This document shows, one piece after another, positions 32,200 through 43,179 of a stretch of DNA of 64,000 nt. Position 1 is the first letter of the stretch; every line of letters starts with the position of its first letter. Under the pieces are notes generated by a model. The model saw nothing but the letters and a program-made list of their open reading frames with translations. It ran no database searches and was not told the DNA's origin. Source of the stretch: Ditylenchus dipsaci (lineage: Eukaryota > Nematoda > Chromadorea > Rhabditida > Anguinidae); the NCBI GenBank assembly GCA_004194705.1, contig SADC01000489.1:23160-87159 (forward strand), written 5' to 3'. The translations under genes were made by a program, and so were the position numbers.

Positions 32200-33600
32200 T
32201 CAATAATTTCGACATCCTTCCTAATCAAATTTTTTGACACCATGGTGTTATTCTCCACTAATTAACATCTAGTCTATTCCTGGAATACAAATATCACTGA
32301 ATAACTTACTGAAATTTGCCAAATATTTACCAGAAAGGACTGATATGGGACTAGACTTCTCTTTTTTCACATGCAGCCCAAATAGAGTCCTTTTTGAATC
32401 ATATGTTTGCGCAGACGGCGGAGGGCTTTCAAAGCATGCACTTTCAGGATGGTGGTCAATTTCTTGTCTTGGTCTTCAAGGTTCCAATTTTGCGTTTCTA
32501 ATAGCTTTTAGGGCCACAATTTTGACGAAGGTGACAGTTTCGCACAATGTTCTGAAAATGATAGAGTGCGGTTAGGTGATTACCGTACTACCCAGTGTTT
32601 TCATGAGCTCACTCAGTGAGATCTCCCTCACTCTAACTTACATGGTTCTTTCAGTTCTTTTATTCACTTACTGGCCGTGAGAACAATTTCATTCTCATTC
32701 TTATTCACTGACAGCCGGACTAATTGCCTTAATTTGAGCAGTCACAGTGCCTTCCTCCCATATAATCTCTCCCCACACTAGTTTAACACCTTTTTCCAGT
32801 TATTTTACATCTTTTTTCACATGTTTTTTGACTTTTTTGTAATTTACATTTGTATTTGCATTAATTTGATAAATATTCAGCTTGCGAGAAGCTGCTGTTA
32901 AAAAAACACTGTTAAAAAAATGTTTGTCACACAACCCATCGAAATTGCAATTAAACTGAACATTGGATACAACCTAGGGAATTTTCTAAGTTGTCCACAA
33001 ACTCGAGATGAAAGTAAAAACCATTTGAATTGCGGATTGCTAGTTTCGCCGTATATACACATTTTATCAAATAATCGTTTTGACCGAAAAATATCTCCAC
33101 GCATAAAAAACTATCTACTCTGACACCGTATTCTTGTTTAACATGGTCGATTTGCTTTCGAAACTGCTTTTAAAATTTTAATATCACTGTCATTTTTGAA
33201 TTTCGCGCAAGACAAGAAACATTTAAATTTTTGAAAACTTCGGTATTTGAGTTTTGAATTCGACTTCGACCGTGTTGTCTTGATGTACAGGGTGTATAAT
33301 AAAAACTGTACTCTTTTCAAAAAAATATGTCAAGGCTTGCATGGACCGGTAAAAGCTCGGAATGTTTTTTGAGATTACAGCCAACAAACTTAAACTAGTT
33401 ATAGCTAAAATGACTAAAAATTTAATTAACAGAGAGAATTTATCAACCCAACCATGTGTGTATAAAATGTTGGTAAAAGGGAGTTGAGACTCTATAGAAA
33501 ATATTAAAAGAGAAGTTTTGTAATTTTGTACCTGGGTCGGACCGCTCGGAAAATTAGACATTGAGTGTTATATCTTGAACAAAAGCCTGCGAGGTGCTGA
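32200..33600. other. no gene seen; ACAGGGTGT end motif
   Basis: AT-rich. At 33,122 a copy of the GTTTAACATGGTCGATTTGC motif occurs, and at about 33,287 a TACAGGGTGTATAATAAAAA start similar to mariner-type ends seen near 34,822, 40,672, 42,272 and 43,858. I see no supported exon. Confidence 0.4.
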
Positions 33601-33619
33601 GCACGATAGCAGCAAATTC

Positions 33620-34125
33620 AGTCCACTTTTTATTGCATTAGAAAAAATTCAATTCTGCATCTTTTAGGCAAACAGTTTTCGAAAAAAGCGGGGGAAGTCA
33701 GACCAAAACAGCCTTTGAATATCGCTAGTCGTCCTATCTTTTCACAGTTTTGACGAGAATTTTTTTACAATTCAAACCTTACACGTAGAATTTTACTGTC
33801 GTGTTTCCAATTCTTTTCAAGTCAATAAATATTCAAATAAGTCATACTTATTTTATACAAATGTATATTGTCTTGAAAGAATTGGAAACACGACAGTAAA
33901 CTTCTACGTATAAGAGCAGTTTAACATGCAAGTCGGGTACGCTGAGCACGAATCCCATGTCACAATTTCAGGTTTGAATTGTAAAACAAAATTTACGTAA
34001 AAAAAAGAAAAAGTTAGGACGACTAGCGATCTTCAAAGGATGTTCTAGTCTTAGTTCCTCTTGCTTTTTCAGACATTTTTTGTCAAAAAGATGCAAAATT
34101 GATTTTTCTTTCTGATGCACTAAAA
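33620..34125. repeat. foldback element
   Basis: Long arms converge on about 33,845: GGAAACACGACAGTAAA with its inverse, TCGCTAGTCGTCCTA with its inverse, and outward TGCATCTTTTAGG/AAGATGCAAAATT. An insertion-like asymmetry near 33,920-33,970 carries the GCTGAGCACGAATCC motif. No protein. Confidence 0.65.
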
Positions 34126-35334
34126 ATTAAGAGGGTGCAGGCCAATTTTTGATTTTTATGGCGGTTTTTTTACCAAATTAATGTTTGAAAAACATTGATT
34201 TTTTGAGAGAAAAAAACACTTTTTTCGGCCGAAATTCACGAATTCTTAGGCTCCTTAGAAACAGCAACTCATTCTGCGTCGAAAAAATTTTTGTTCAAGT
34301 GTACTTTGTCAGATTTTATTAATTATAAATCGTTTTAAAAAGTGTGTTGGTTTTGGAAATACCAAAATTCTGGAGGCCACAGCTCAGAGAAATCCATAGA
34401 AATCCATAGTGGACGGTATCCAATGCTATCATGGTCAAAACATCGTGGGCTTTCGTTTGAGCCCAAACACTCAATGTTGAATTTGCCGAGGGGTCGAGGT
34501 GCCCTTGATACAGGGACAAAATTACTAAACTTCTCTTTTAAAAGATGGGAATCCCAAAATTGGTGCAGTTTCTATTGGACACCAACTTTATTGTCTTAAA
34601 TTAGTGTGCATTTTTAAGTTTGAATGGTTCGAATAACCACTAACGAGCATGCATACTTTTTATGATTGTTTCTTTTTTTCCTATTTATAGCCTTTTTCAA
34701 AATTTTGTTATAGTATGGTATCAAATAGTAAAAAAGACAAACTTTTACTAGCAAAAGTGGAGTTTATCCGATATTTTTGTACTCTACAGCCTGATTACTA
34801 ATTTCTTTCTTTTGATACTACAGGGTGTATCACAAAAACTGGTGCAAAAACGGTAAATCCTAATTGCATCCTAATCTATTGTGCTGTAATTTTTGTAAAA
34901 GCTCTGCACCCTGCTTCCTGTGCACACCCCCTTTCCTCTCTCACCAGCTATTCTATCAGTTATCATTGATGATGATAATAATAACCTCGTGTCGCTCTGC
35001 TGCTACTGGTGCCTAAATACCCGCAACCCATGAAGATCGCCCACCTCTGGATGGAAGAAGCTCTGAAAAAAAAAGTTTTCTGTGTGCCTGCCATGACCCG
35101 CCGCTCCGTGGTGAAACAATGGGCCTGGAAAAGAATGCCGAGGAAGGCAAGGATTAGCCTGTGTATCAACAAATGTTCTGTGCTATCTCTCTTCGTGTGC
35201 TGTGTGTCCAGCAGTTATTTGTGTGAAACTGTCCTTCGTATTTCTGTGGGACTGTATCATTCTGAACAAAGTTCTTAGTCATGTTTGTTTGAAAGGGATT
35301 ACTTGGAGTGGAGGAGCGAAAGCTTCTACAATCA

Positions 35335-35526
35335 CTATCGTATTTGAGCACTTCTATCGTCAACCTGATCAGCACTTCGAGTCTGTTCAGCTGCAGCACT
35401 GGCGATAAATTCAGCACACTGGATGGTAGCCGATTTTCTGCTTTGGCCGTCGAGAAAATAGATAAGACATTTTTTAAAAAATTGCAGACCATTCAAATTC
35501 CCAGAAACAAACGCGTTAAATGACAC
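35335..35526 (-). CDS. possible exon, unknown (upstream gene on minus strand)
   Basis: About 63 codons on the minus strand read F-F-K-K-C-L-I-Y-F-L-D-G-Q-S-R-K-S-A-T and A-E-F-I-A-S-A-A-A-E-Q-T-R-S-A-D-Q. It looks helical. It lies downstream of the exons at 35809-36198 on the same strand and could belong to the same gene. No recognised family; the other strand is open in places too. Confidence 0.3.
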   Translation of the reverse strand: MSFNAFVSGNLNGLQFFKKCLIYFLDGQSRKSATIQCAEFIASAAAEQTRSADQVDDRSAQIR

Positions 35527-35808
35527 ACAGAAACAATTTTAATGTTTAAATAATAAGCATCAAAATTGAAAGACTTATTCACGCTTTGACTATCGCTTTG
35601 CTTCAGACTATCGCTTTGCTTCAGAAATTTCAATGTTTTCTGTCAGCACAAACAATGGACTGGAAGGTACGGACAAGATGATCAAAGACAGATACACACG
35701 GAGAGAGCAGTTAGGCCTTTCGAGATTTATTTGGTTGTGGAACAGCTCGTAACTAGTTGGAACGAAGACCCTGAGCAAATCGTGAGGCACAAACTTTGAG
35801 CGCAATCT

Positions 35809-36198
35809 TTAGTAAAGAATTAAATTTAGAGACCGAGAATCATGCCGACAATCCCTTAAAACCCGCTCAGTAATTTGCGTACGGCTGTGGAGAAGCTGCG
35901 TGAAGAAAAGCGTCCATCTGTTCATCTCATCCGTGATGGACAGCATTTTTTGGTTTATGCGATCAAGTTCCTGTTGCGTCGACTATGGATTGGAGTAAAT
36001 AGCTTGGGTTTTGTTGATTTGTTGTTCAGATGAATATTTTAGGTACAAGACTCTTCGAGAATCATTTTTGTAATGAAGTATTCTGCTGTGTTCCTGGCTA
36101 CATCTCATGCAGTTGTGCGATTGGATCAAAGATGGCTTGTGCAAGCACTTCTTGCTGCTTATGGAAACTGAAAGCTGATTGATCTTTTGCCGCGACTA
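35809..36198 (-). CDS. two exons of an unidentified helical protein
   Basis: Exon 36198-36102 follows a long pyrimidine tract and AG and reads V-A-A-K-D-Q-S-A-F-S-F-H-K-Q-Q-E-V-L-A-Q, then A-I-F-D-P-I-A-Q-L-H-E to a GT donor. Exon 35982-35809 reads Q-Q-E-L-D-R-I-N-Q-K-M-L-S-I-T-D-E-M and L-L-H-S-R-T-Q-I-T-E-R-V-L-R-D. The phases do not join perfectly, so an indel or missed border is likely. The H-K-Q-Q-E-V-L-A-Q helix followed by a coiled segment is reminiscent of F-BAR or other membrane-bending helical domains, but that is only a pattern resemblance. I do not name it. Confidence 0.45.
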
Positions 36199-36709
36199 CT
36201 AGAGCCCGGATGAAGAAAGGAAGAAAAAAGACAGTTGGTCAAGTTTTGGAGCGAATTTAGTTATCATTTATACAATACATATTATTTTGCTTGAATTTGA
36301 TGTCAACTGTTTGCTTTGTTGAGTTTTTTGGTAATGAAGTATTTTTGTCATGGCTCCATCTCTTTCCATTTTTACGTATTGAAGCAGGGTAGATTTATAA
36401 CAACTTGAGATTTACGGGCACTTGATATGGAGGTATCGAAATAAACGAGTATTTTGCTCAAAATTCAAATTTGGCGGGGTAAAAAATAATTTGGTGGGGT
36501 AAATCAGTAATTTGGCGGGTAAATTAGTTACAACCTATCTCATAACTCCACCTCACATATACTTATTTCTGAACAACGGTAAAATACACGGCGTTTCAAG
36601 AAATCCGCAGGATGTAAAATGACCATAACTTTTTTTCTAGATTAAATTTCGAATTTCTGTTTTGCCAATCGTTTTCTCTTGACAGGCAATTTCGTTAAGT
36701 ATATAATGT

Positions 36710-36905
36710 CAAAAATACGATTTTCGCTTGGTCTCCCCTGTGGTTTGGGTTTAGCCATCTAGGGACCACCCACAGGCAAAATTTGGAGCCAAATTTTTCA
36801 AAGGGGGCGCTCGGCGCCGGCGCTAGGGCCTTTTTCCGGAAAGGGTTGGCTCCGGCGCTGGCGCCAGCACCGATCTCGGCGCTGGAACAACACTGGTTGA
36901 CATGC
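36710..36905. repeat. GC-rich repeat with GCGCCGGCGC islands
   Basis: GGCGCCGGCGCTAGGGCC and GGCGCTGGCGCCAGCACC occur close together, starting after GCTTGGTCTCCCCTGTGG and ending CCAGCGCC...AACAACACTG. A comparable block is at 20,385-20,475. The alanine-rich open frame across it is a composition effect. Confidence 0.5.
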
Positions 36906-37655
36906 CTTACCACTGCACTAGCAAGCAACTTCTAGAAGTTCATGCAACTTCTATGTATTCCCTATCTCGATATAATTATCTTCATTTGAAAAACAACAAC
37001 AAGTAAAAAAGTGTCCATCGCGCATTCAGACGTGTGAAATTTTCGTTGTCGGCAACGCTTTGGTCCTTCAACGAATTCGAAAACGTCAAAAAGCTTTACA
37101 CAAACTGTAAGCTTTGTGATAAACAAAGCAATTAAACCAATGACTGTTCTAGTCAGTTGGAGAATTAATTATTCAAAACACACTACCGTACTGTAAACCA
37201 GAAAAAGTAAGTATTAGACGAATGACTGAAATAGTCATTCATGTGTGGGAAGAAATTGCTGCATCTAGCATTTCAAACACCCCTTTCAATATGTCGGCCA
37301 AAGCCGTTTTCAAAGAGGAGTAAACGAATGACTGAACCAGTCATTCGTTTGTAAAATATTTTTGAAACATCTTTATATAGTGTTTGTACTGTGTTTATCC
37401 GTCACCTTTTGTTTGTCCGGGCAGTTCGACCCTTTTATAAATTATTTTTACGCGTATTATATGCCATTCGACGTAGAATTTTTTGGAGATTCTCCTTTTT
37501 CGAAACCCGAAAGCCGATTTTATCGAAACGAAACAAAGTGTTCTGAAAAATCCTTTTGACGAAAATTTTAAATCTTTGTTGTCTTGAGAGAGATTTCAAA
37601 TAAGGCAGTTTTAAATTAGAAATCTAATTTGTGGTGAACTGGTCCTGTTGTTTTT

Positions 37656-39784
37656 TAGAGATGAAGAAACGGACCAGGACGTATTTCAAGGCAGGATTTT
37701 ATGGTCTGTCCAAGACCAGGATCAGGACCAGGATTAGAAATTCTAAAAACCAGGATCCTGGTCGGGATCCTGGTCCAAAAACCAGGATTTTCGGTAAATT
37801 TCAGAAATCCGGTTTAGACTGCCAGCAAAATTTTTATTGACACTTTTTTACATTCATTACATCCAGTAAACAATGTCCAATAACAATACTTCAACAACGG
37901 GAGCGATTTGTTTAAGAAGATCAAAATTTCTGCTTTTTCTGGACTCAAGTTAGTTCGGCGGTAGTCGTACACATCTCTGGCAACGAGAAGACTTGCTTGC
38001 TAGGTTGATTTGTCGCTGAAGCAGACAGGAAACGACGTGCAAGCTTAGACAACACCGGATAGATCGCTTCGTTAAGATCGCTTCGCTTCATCTTGATTGG
38101 TTTGTTGCACACTCGACATTTCGCTTCTGTAACGGACAACTTGTCGAAAAGACCTATGCTCCAGACAAAGCTCATCTGAAAACAAAAGTCATGAACAAAA
38201 TGGCAATGATCTTTCTGGATAAATGAGAAACTTAATGTCGAGAAATTGCAGAAATCACCACTTTAAAATAACAGATTGTATTCCAAATGAATGAATGAAA
38301 ATAGGCGAATGAAAAATGCAAAAGTAATTTCGATCGAAATTCCTTTCAAGATGAAGTTTTGAAAAAATACCATTTATATTCACCAAATTCGACGACCAGG
38401 GCTTTTTTCACTAATTGAAGATTGGGAAAGTTCCATGGAAAATTGGAAAATGGAAAGTGATAATTTTCTGTTTCACTAAGTGAAAAATGGAAATGGAAAG
38501 TGGAAACTTTCCATTTTTCTGTTTCACTAAAAAAAATTCCACTTTCCATTTTCCAGTTTCCATTTTCCAATTTTCCATGAAAAATGGAAAATTTTCCATA
38601 AAATAATTTTCACATGAAAAGTCGAATTAAGTCATTTTTCTGTGCCACGAGCCCAGTAATCAGGGTACGAACACACAATCGACCGGAATTAGTATTAATA
38701 TCGAATCGTTGACACGTCTAATATATTACTGAATTTTCGGGTGGTCCACTTGGATATCCTCCACCCTAACCCCAATTCCTGGGTAGGTACCTCCTTGTCA
38801 GGTGAGTGTCCACCTGGATGGCCCAAAAATGGAAGTAAAAAATAAAGTTTACACTTAGTGGGACTAGAACCAGTAACTTCGGTGACGGCAACCCCTCCCC
38901 AGCAACCCCTCCCCAATTTAGACTGGGTGGTAGACCACTTGGATCAAAATTTTTTTTTAAATTTTCATGTTCCAAAACCTGTTTTCTGGAATCATTTGGA
39001 CACGCTGAAAATGGTTTGATAATAGTGAAGTAGGTTTTGTATAATATTTTTTGAGGATTGGTACAATTTATTTTGCCAAAACTCGATTTTACCAAGACTC
39101 AAAAAGTACCTGAAAAAACGGTATTTTATCACTATCAAACTATCTTCACCATGCCCTAATCAGTCTAGGAAACAGGTTTTGAAACATGAAAAACGTAAAA
39201 AAAGTTTTTGATCCAAGTGGACGACCACTTGGTTTAGTTAATGCATGGATTATCCAGTGAAACTGAGGTTGAATCATGAAAAAAAATTTGCCCAGATTTT
39301 GGGATTTGGGTGGCAAAAGTCGCAAATTTGGTTCAATCAAACCCAATCCCCCACATGATTTTACGTTAGAATAAATGATTATTCTTGATTTTGACTGAAA
39401 TTTTATTTTTGGGCCATCCAGCTGGAAATCCACTTGGATATCCACCTGAACCATGGTGTACCTACCCTAGGTTTCAAAGTTTGTGTGGGCAAAAACAGTT
39501 TCGGTATGGTCTAACCATGTTCAGCGTAAAATTTTGAGCAGGATACCTCCTCAGAATATGTATCTACCCCGATATGGGTGTGTAGTTAGTGAAATCGCCA
39601 TTTTGGTATTGACAACCGTGTTCAGCACAGGATTTTAGGTAAGATAGGATAGTTTTCTGACTTACTTGAAAAAATTCCAATTTTCCAAAAAATTGTAGAC
39701 CGAAGCCTCAGTCATCAATTTTCCACGGAAAATTTTCCAATTTTCCACTGACCAGGACAGGATCCTGTCCTGTCTTCGTCTCTA
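37656..39784. mobile_element. probable hAT element with deleted BED/hAT transposase
   Basis: The left end TAGAGATGAAGAAACGGACC and the right end, read inversely TAGAGACGAAGACAGGACAG, are imperfect terminal repeats rich in GGACCAGG/CAGGATCC motifs. T-rich flanks make the 8-bp duplication unclear. Inside are the transposase remnant at 37880-38175, a run of GGAAAATGGAAA palindromes (38,420-38,600), and a foldback with CCACTTGGAT arms (38,735-39,470). Boundaries are approximate. Confidence 0.5.
37880..38175 (-). pseudogene. BED finger fused to hAT dimerisation domain (internal deletion)
   Basis: On the minus strand the frame begins near a BED-type C-R-V-C-N-K pair (the His pair is not seen) and passes within about 20 residues to L-A-R-R-F-L-S-A-S-A-T, then P-S-K-Q-V-F-S. 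After a one-base break near 37,955 it continues [14 protein letters not shown]. These are the zinc-binding start and the extreme C-terminus of ZBED/hAT transposases. The middle, including the RNase-H catalytic core, is absent. A natural deletion derivative could still bind DNA and dimerise in principle. Confidence 0.75.
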
Positions 39785-39820
39785 GTTTTTATGCAATTTC
39801 AAAACCATTTTTCCTGGATG

Positions 39821-39990
39821 GTTACCCCAGATGGAGGTGCCCAGATGGTTATACCCAGGTGGTGTTACCCAGGTGGTGGTACCCAGTTGGTGGTACTCCG
39901 GTGGTGGTACCCAGGTAGTAGTACCCAGGTAGTTTTACTCAGATGGTGGACCCAAGTAGCGCTACCCAGGTATGGGTACTCAAATGGTGA
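39821..39990 (+). repeat. 14-bp minisatellite
   Basis: About twelve copies of a 14-base unit near ACCCAGGTGGTGGT, with drift at the GTGG and CAGG positions. It directly follows the right end of the hAT element. It produces an artificial Trp/Tyr/Pro-rich open frame on the + strand. Confidence 0.85.
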
Positions 39991-40009
39991 TGCCGAGTTG
40001 GTGGAATGA

Positions 40010-41126
40010 ATTTTTAGCACTGTCAAAAAAAGAATTGGCAAAGTCTTTAAAACTTGAGGTGAAAATGTTTCAACCCGGTCTGTTGGCCGGCTTTTGAGTG
40101 TCCTGAGTGAGAGCGTTGACTGTATCATGATAATTGCCATGTCGCTTTCATAAGTTGCGACTGTTGAGGCGCCAGTCACCCTAGTTTCCCTTATTTATCG
40201 GCTATAAATTGAAAGATTGTTTAACCATTCGTTGTCAAATTATTTTAGTGTCAAGTTTGTCTTGGTCTAGCCCTTTACTATTCTAGTTAAGCTTAACACT
40301 GTAGCTTTTATAATTGTGTAATTTTATACGCGGCTAGAAGCAAGTATTCATTGCAATTGAAATTTGCTTACTGTTTGGCTATCCAGCTAGACAATAACCT
40401 ATTTTGAATTATCAACCGTAATGTTGCGGTATACCCCACATACGCGTCATTACTGCCGTTTTGATGTTTGACAAACAATTTTGGTCACTTTTCGTCATTT
40501 TATCGTATAGACTAGCAGAAAACGGCAAAAATATTCAAAATTATGCATTTTAAAAAATTAGCGAAAAAGCAACTGGGGACCAAGATACGTCTTTTGGGGA
40601 TACCGTATTCTCTCTAATTAAAGCACCGGTGCGTTTATTTTTCAACCTTTGTCCAGGGGGTGCGTTAATTACAGGGTGACACAAAATACCTGAAAAAAAT
40701 CTGAAAATTTTCGTCAAGGACTTAGGCGCACTATTTAAAATAATTATTTTTTGGTGTAATCAAATATGTTGAAATAACGGTTGTGAGGCCGGTACGAGCC
40801 TTCTCATTCTGCCGTAGTCTTAGATCCAGCTCTCTTAGCATAAGATTAACACGGTTCGCGGCACAGGGCTAACTCTTTACGTGGTTGATTACCATATGTT
40901 GCTTGCCTTGAAGCTGACCTTATGATCTAAGACTGCAACCGTCCATCCTTGTCACACCAAATTCCACCAGTTCCATCAAATAAAAAAATTAGAGAGCCAC
41001 AATAAAAACGAAAACAATAAATAAATGCGGTACAAAAAACTGGATTGACCATTAACTGAACGAAGCTTTATTCGAGTGATATGAAAGCAACATCAATGTA
41101 ACGAAGAATACAATACTTTTTTTCAT
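40010..41126 (-). pseudogene. possible 3' remainder of mariner-type transposase; otherwise no gene
   Basis: Right next to the Harbinger element, minus-strand bases 41,126 downward read on from W-S-D-E-K into K-Y-C-I-L-R-Y-I, the expected continuation of the interrupted mariner transposase; further on I cannot follow conserved blocks. A CCGTATTCTCTCTAATTAAA end near 40,604 and a TACAGGGTGACACAAAAT end near 40,671 are single transposon termini. The rest shows nothing. Confidence 0.4.
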
Positions 41127-41129
41127 CTG

Positions 41130-42782
41130 GACCCGTACCAAATACGACAATTAGTCACTAAATATTTAGTCACTAATAAAAGTGGCCTTTTAGTACTAAT
41201 ATATAAATAGTCGACTAAATATTTAGCCGACTAATTATTTAGTCGGCTAAATATTTAGACTTTAGTCAGCTAAAAGTCTAATTATTTAGTCATACTAAAT
41301 ATAAAATTGGTGAAATATTTAGCGACTAAATAATTAGCCACTAAATATTTAGTCGCTACTTATTTAGCCGCACTAAATATGATGATCAAGGCCAAATAAC
41401 AAACATATAGCAGACACTAGCTTTTAATGGAATCAACACCTATATTTATCTCAACAACAAGCCAACACAACCAATACATTCCAATCAAGCAAATTATTCT
41501 CTCACAAATCTGTTTCTCTTTTGAATCCCAGTCATTTGACGGCCTTCGTAGAGCTCTTCCTGCGGTTGCTCATCTTCGAATTTCTCTTCATCCTCAGGCT
41601 CAGGCATCCGCAGCTCAATGGCAAGATTGTGTAGAACAGCGTTTTGAGAGCACAACATCGACCACATTCTCCAGATTGAGCCGAACTTCGCTACGCAGGA
41701 TTGAGAATCTTTTTTTCCACTGACCTATTCTTTGTTCCACACCAACCCTTGTCTTCTTGTGCGCCTTATTGTATCTGTAACCATACAGTAACAGTCATAC
41801 AGTAGTAAACAAGAGTCAAATAAACCAACCTCAGCTCTGCCGGTGACGATGGTTGGAGAAACGGAGTCATTAACCACTTTTTACACGGGTAGCCAGAGTC
41901 GCCGAGGAGAATACCACCGATTTCATTGTTTTGGAAGGCATTCCAGAGGAGGCTCGTGCGAAGAATATGGGAATCATGTGTGCAATCTGGATGCCTAGTG
42001 ACCACATTGGTGAATTGACCCTCGTGTTCACAACCACCTGAAGCACATACATAGATCCTAACTGTAAGGATCAGCTCCTCATCGGTGAACTCTTCGAAAG
42101 GCGAACGGATTCTTCTATCCCTTTGACCTTGTCGTTGGATCTGCATAAATTGTGCCATGTTCTGAAAATGTCATTTCACACATACTTTCTACATATAATC
42201 TACACTCATTTGTAACAAACTGTAAGCTACAGTAGACATAACGATTGTAAGTTATGTCTGAAGGAAAGGATATACAGGGTCATATAAGGCTCAAAAAGTG
42301 ATACAAACAGTATTTTTTGAAAACGTCCATTTTCTCGACATTTTTCAAGCGAGAAGGAAAAACGGTGATGACATATCGAAAGAGCGATAAAAGTTGGTAC
42401 AGGAATGTCAATATCACAAAGTACACCAACTTCTAAAAAAACATGTCAAAAAGAGTTAAAAGTTACGACTAAATAAATTTAGCCTGCCATAGGGCAGTCC
42501 ACTTTTTTAGTGGGAAAAATTAGTCACTAAACTAAATATTTAGACTTTAGCCTCGAATTTAGTCGTTGTATTTGGTACGAAAAGTAGTCACCAATAAAAG
42601 TGGCCGACTAAAATTTTGGACTAAACATATTTGGTACCAAAAGTCTAATATTTAGTTACTGATAAAAAAGTGGACTTTAGCCTCTTATATTTGGTACGAC
42701 TAATTTTTCGAGGATTTAGACTTTAGACTTTAGCCTAGAAGTCTAAATATTTAGTGACTAATTTTTATATTTGGTACGGGTC
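41130..42782. mobile_element. PIF/Harbinger element, 3-bp CTG target duplication
   Basis: Ends GACCCGTACCAAATA and TATTTGGTACGGGTC are exact inverses; CTG lies on both sides (41127-41129 and 42783-42785). Length is 1,653 bp. Broad subterminal zones (41,150-41,375 and 42,465-42,765) are packed with TTAGTCACTAAATATTTAGTC-like sequences, probably transposase-binding repeats. It carries the Harbinger nuclease fragment at 41494-42158. It is inserted in the mariner-type gene at 41,126/42,786. Confidence 0.88.
41494..42158 (-). pseudogene. HARBI1-type Harbinger nuclease with internal deletion
   Basis: Harbinger nucleases cut and paste PIF/Harbinger elements. The ATG at 42158 opens an N-terminus ending S-P-F-E-E-F-T-D-E-E-L, the usual start of the family. 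Within a few residues it jumps to Q-F-T-N-V-V-T-R-H-P-D-C-T-H-D-S-H, then L-L-G-D-S-G-Y-P and P-A-E-L. A 55-bp intron (41829-41775) joins exactly to R-Y-N-K-A-H-K-K-T-R-V-G-V-E-Q-R. The end is N-A-V-L-H-N-L-A-I-E-L-R after one frame break near 41,650. About half the usual 350-residue protein is missing, including the helix-turn-helix and the first catalytic Asp. An active protein is not possible from this copy. Confidence 0.88.
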
Positions 42783-42785
42783 CTG

Positions 42786-43177
42786 ACCACATCACGAACC
42801 GATGCCGACCATTTTAAAATCTGAAGCAAGAGGTTGCAAAGCACAAACATTCCAAAAGAAACAAACTAACCTTTCTCTCATCACCGTGCACCGATAGAGA
42901 CGTTTTTGGATGTGTTCAGCAGTAAGTTCTTGCCGTTCCTTCAGCTTGAACGGATGAAAGCCAAGTTCCCTCTTCAGCAAGCGTTGACTGGATGAGCGTG
43001 ACACGAGCAATTTCTTGGCAAGCTATTCGCGACGAATGAAACTGAAAAAGAGGATGAAGTCATGTGAGCTAACTTAGATCATTTAAGAGAACTGAATACC
43101 TTAGTCGACGGAATCGCGGAAATAGCATTGGCAGCTTCCAACTGATGTCGCTCATCCATTGATGTCCTTTGAGCCAT
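42786..43177 (-). pseudogene. Tc1/mariner-type transposase N-terminus, split by Harbinger
   Basis: Exon 43177-43100 starts M-A-Q-R-T-S-M-D-E-R-H-Q-L-E-A-A-N-A. Exon 43041-42871 carries the DNA-binding helices: A-K-K-L-L-V-S-R-S-S-S-Q-R-L-L-K-R, then L-G-F-H-P-F-K-L and R-Q-E-L-T. A third exon from 42820 reads L-K-W-S-A-S-V-R-D-V-V and stops at the Harbinger insertion. The expected next residues W-S-D-E-K, holding the first catalytic Asp, lie across the target site at 41,126. One in-frame stop or frame break sits near 43,030. Introns have GT/AG borders. No paired terminal repeats of the mariner element were found. Confidence 0.75.
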
Positions 43178-43179
43178 TA

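Noticed and set aside
36695..36928. Alanine-rich 77-codon frame on the minus strand
   Set aside because: Composition effect of the GCGCCGGCGC block within a repeat.
39791..40009. 72-codon Trp/Tyr/Pro-rich open frame
   Set aside because: It is the translation of the 14-bp minisatellite, with no start context or motif.
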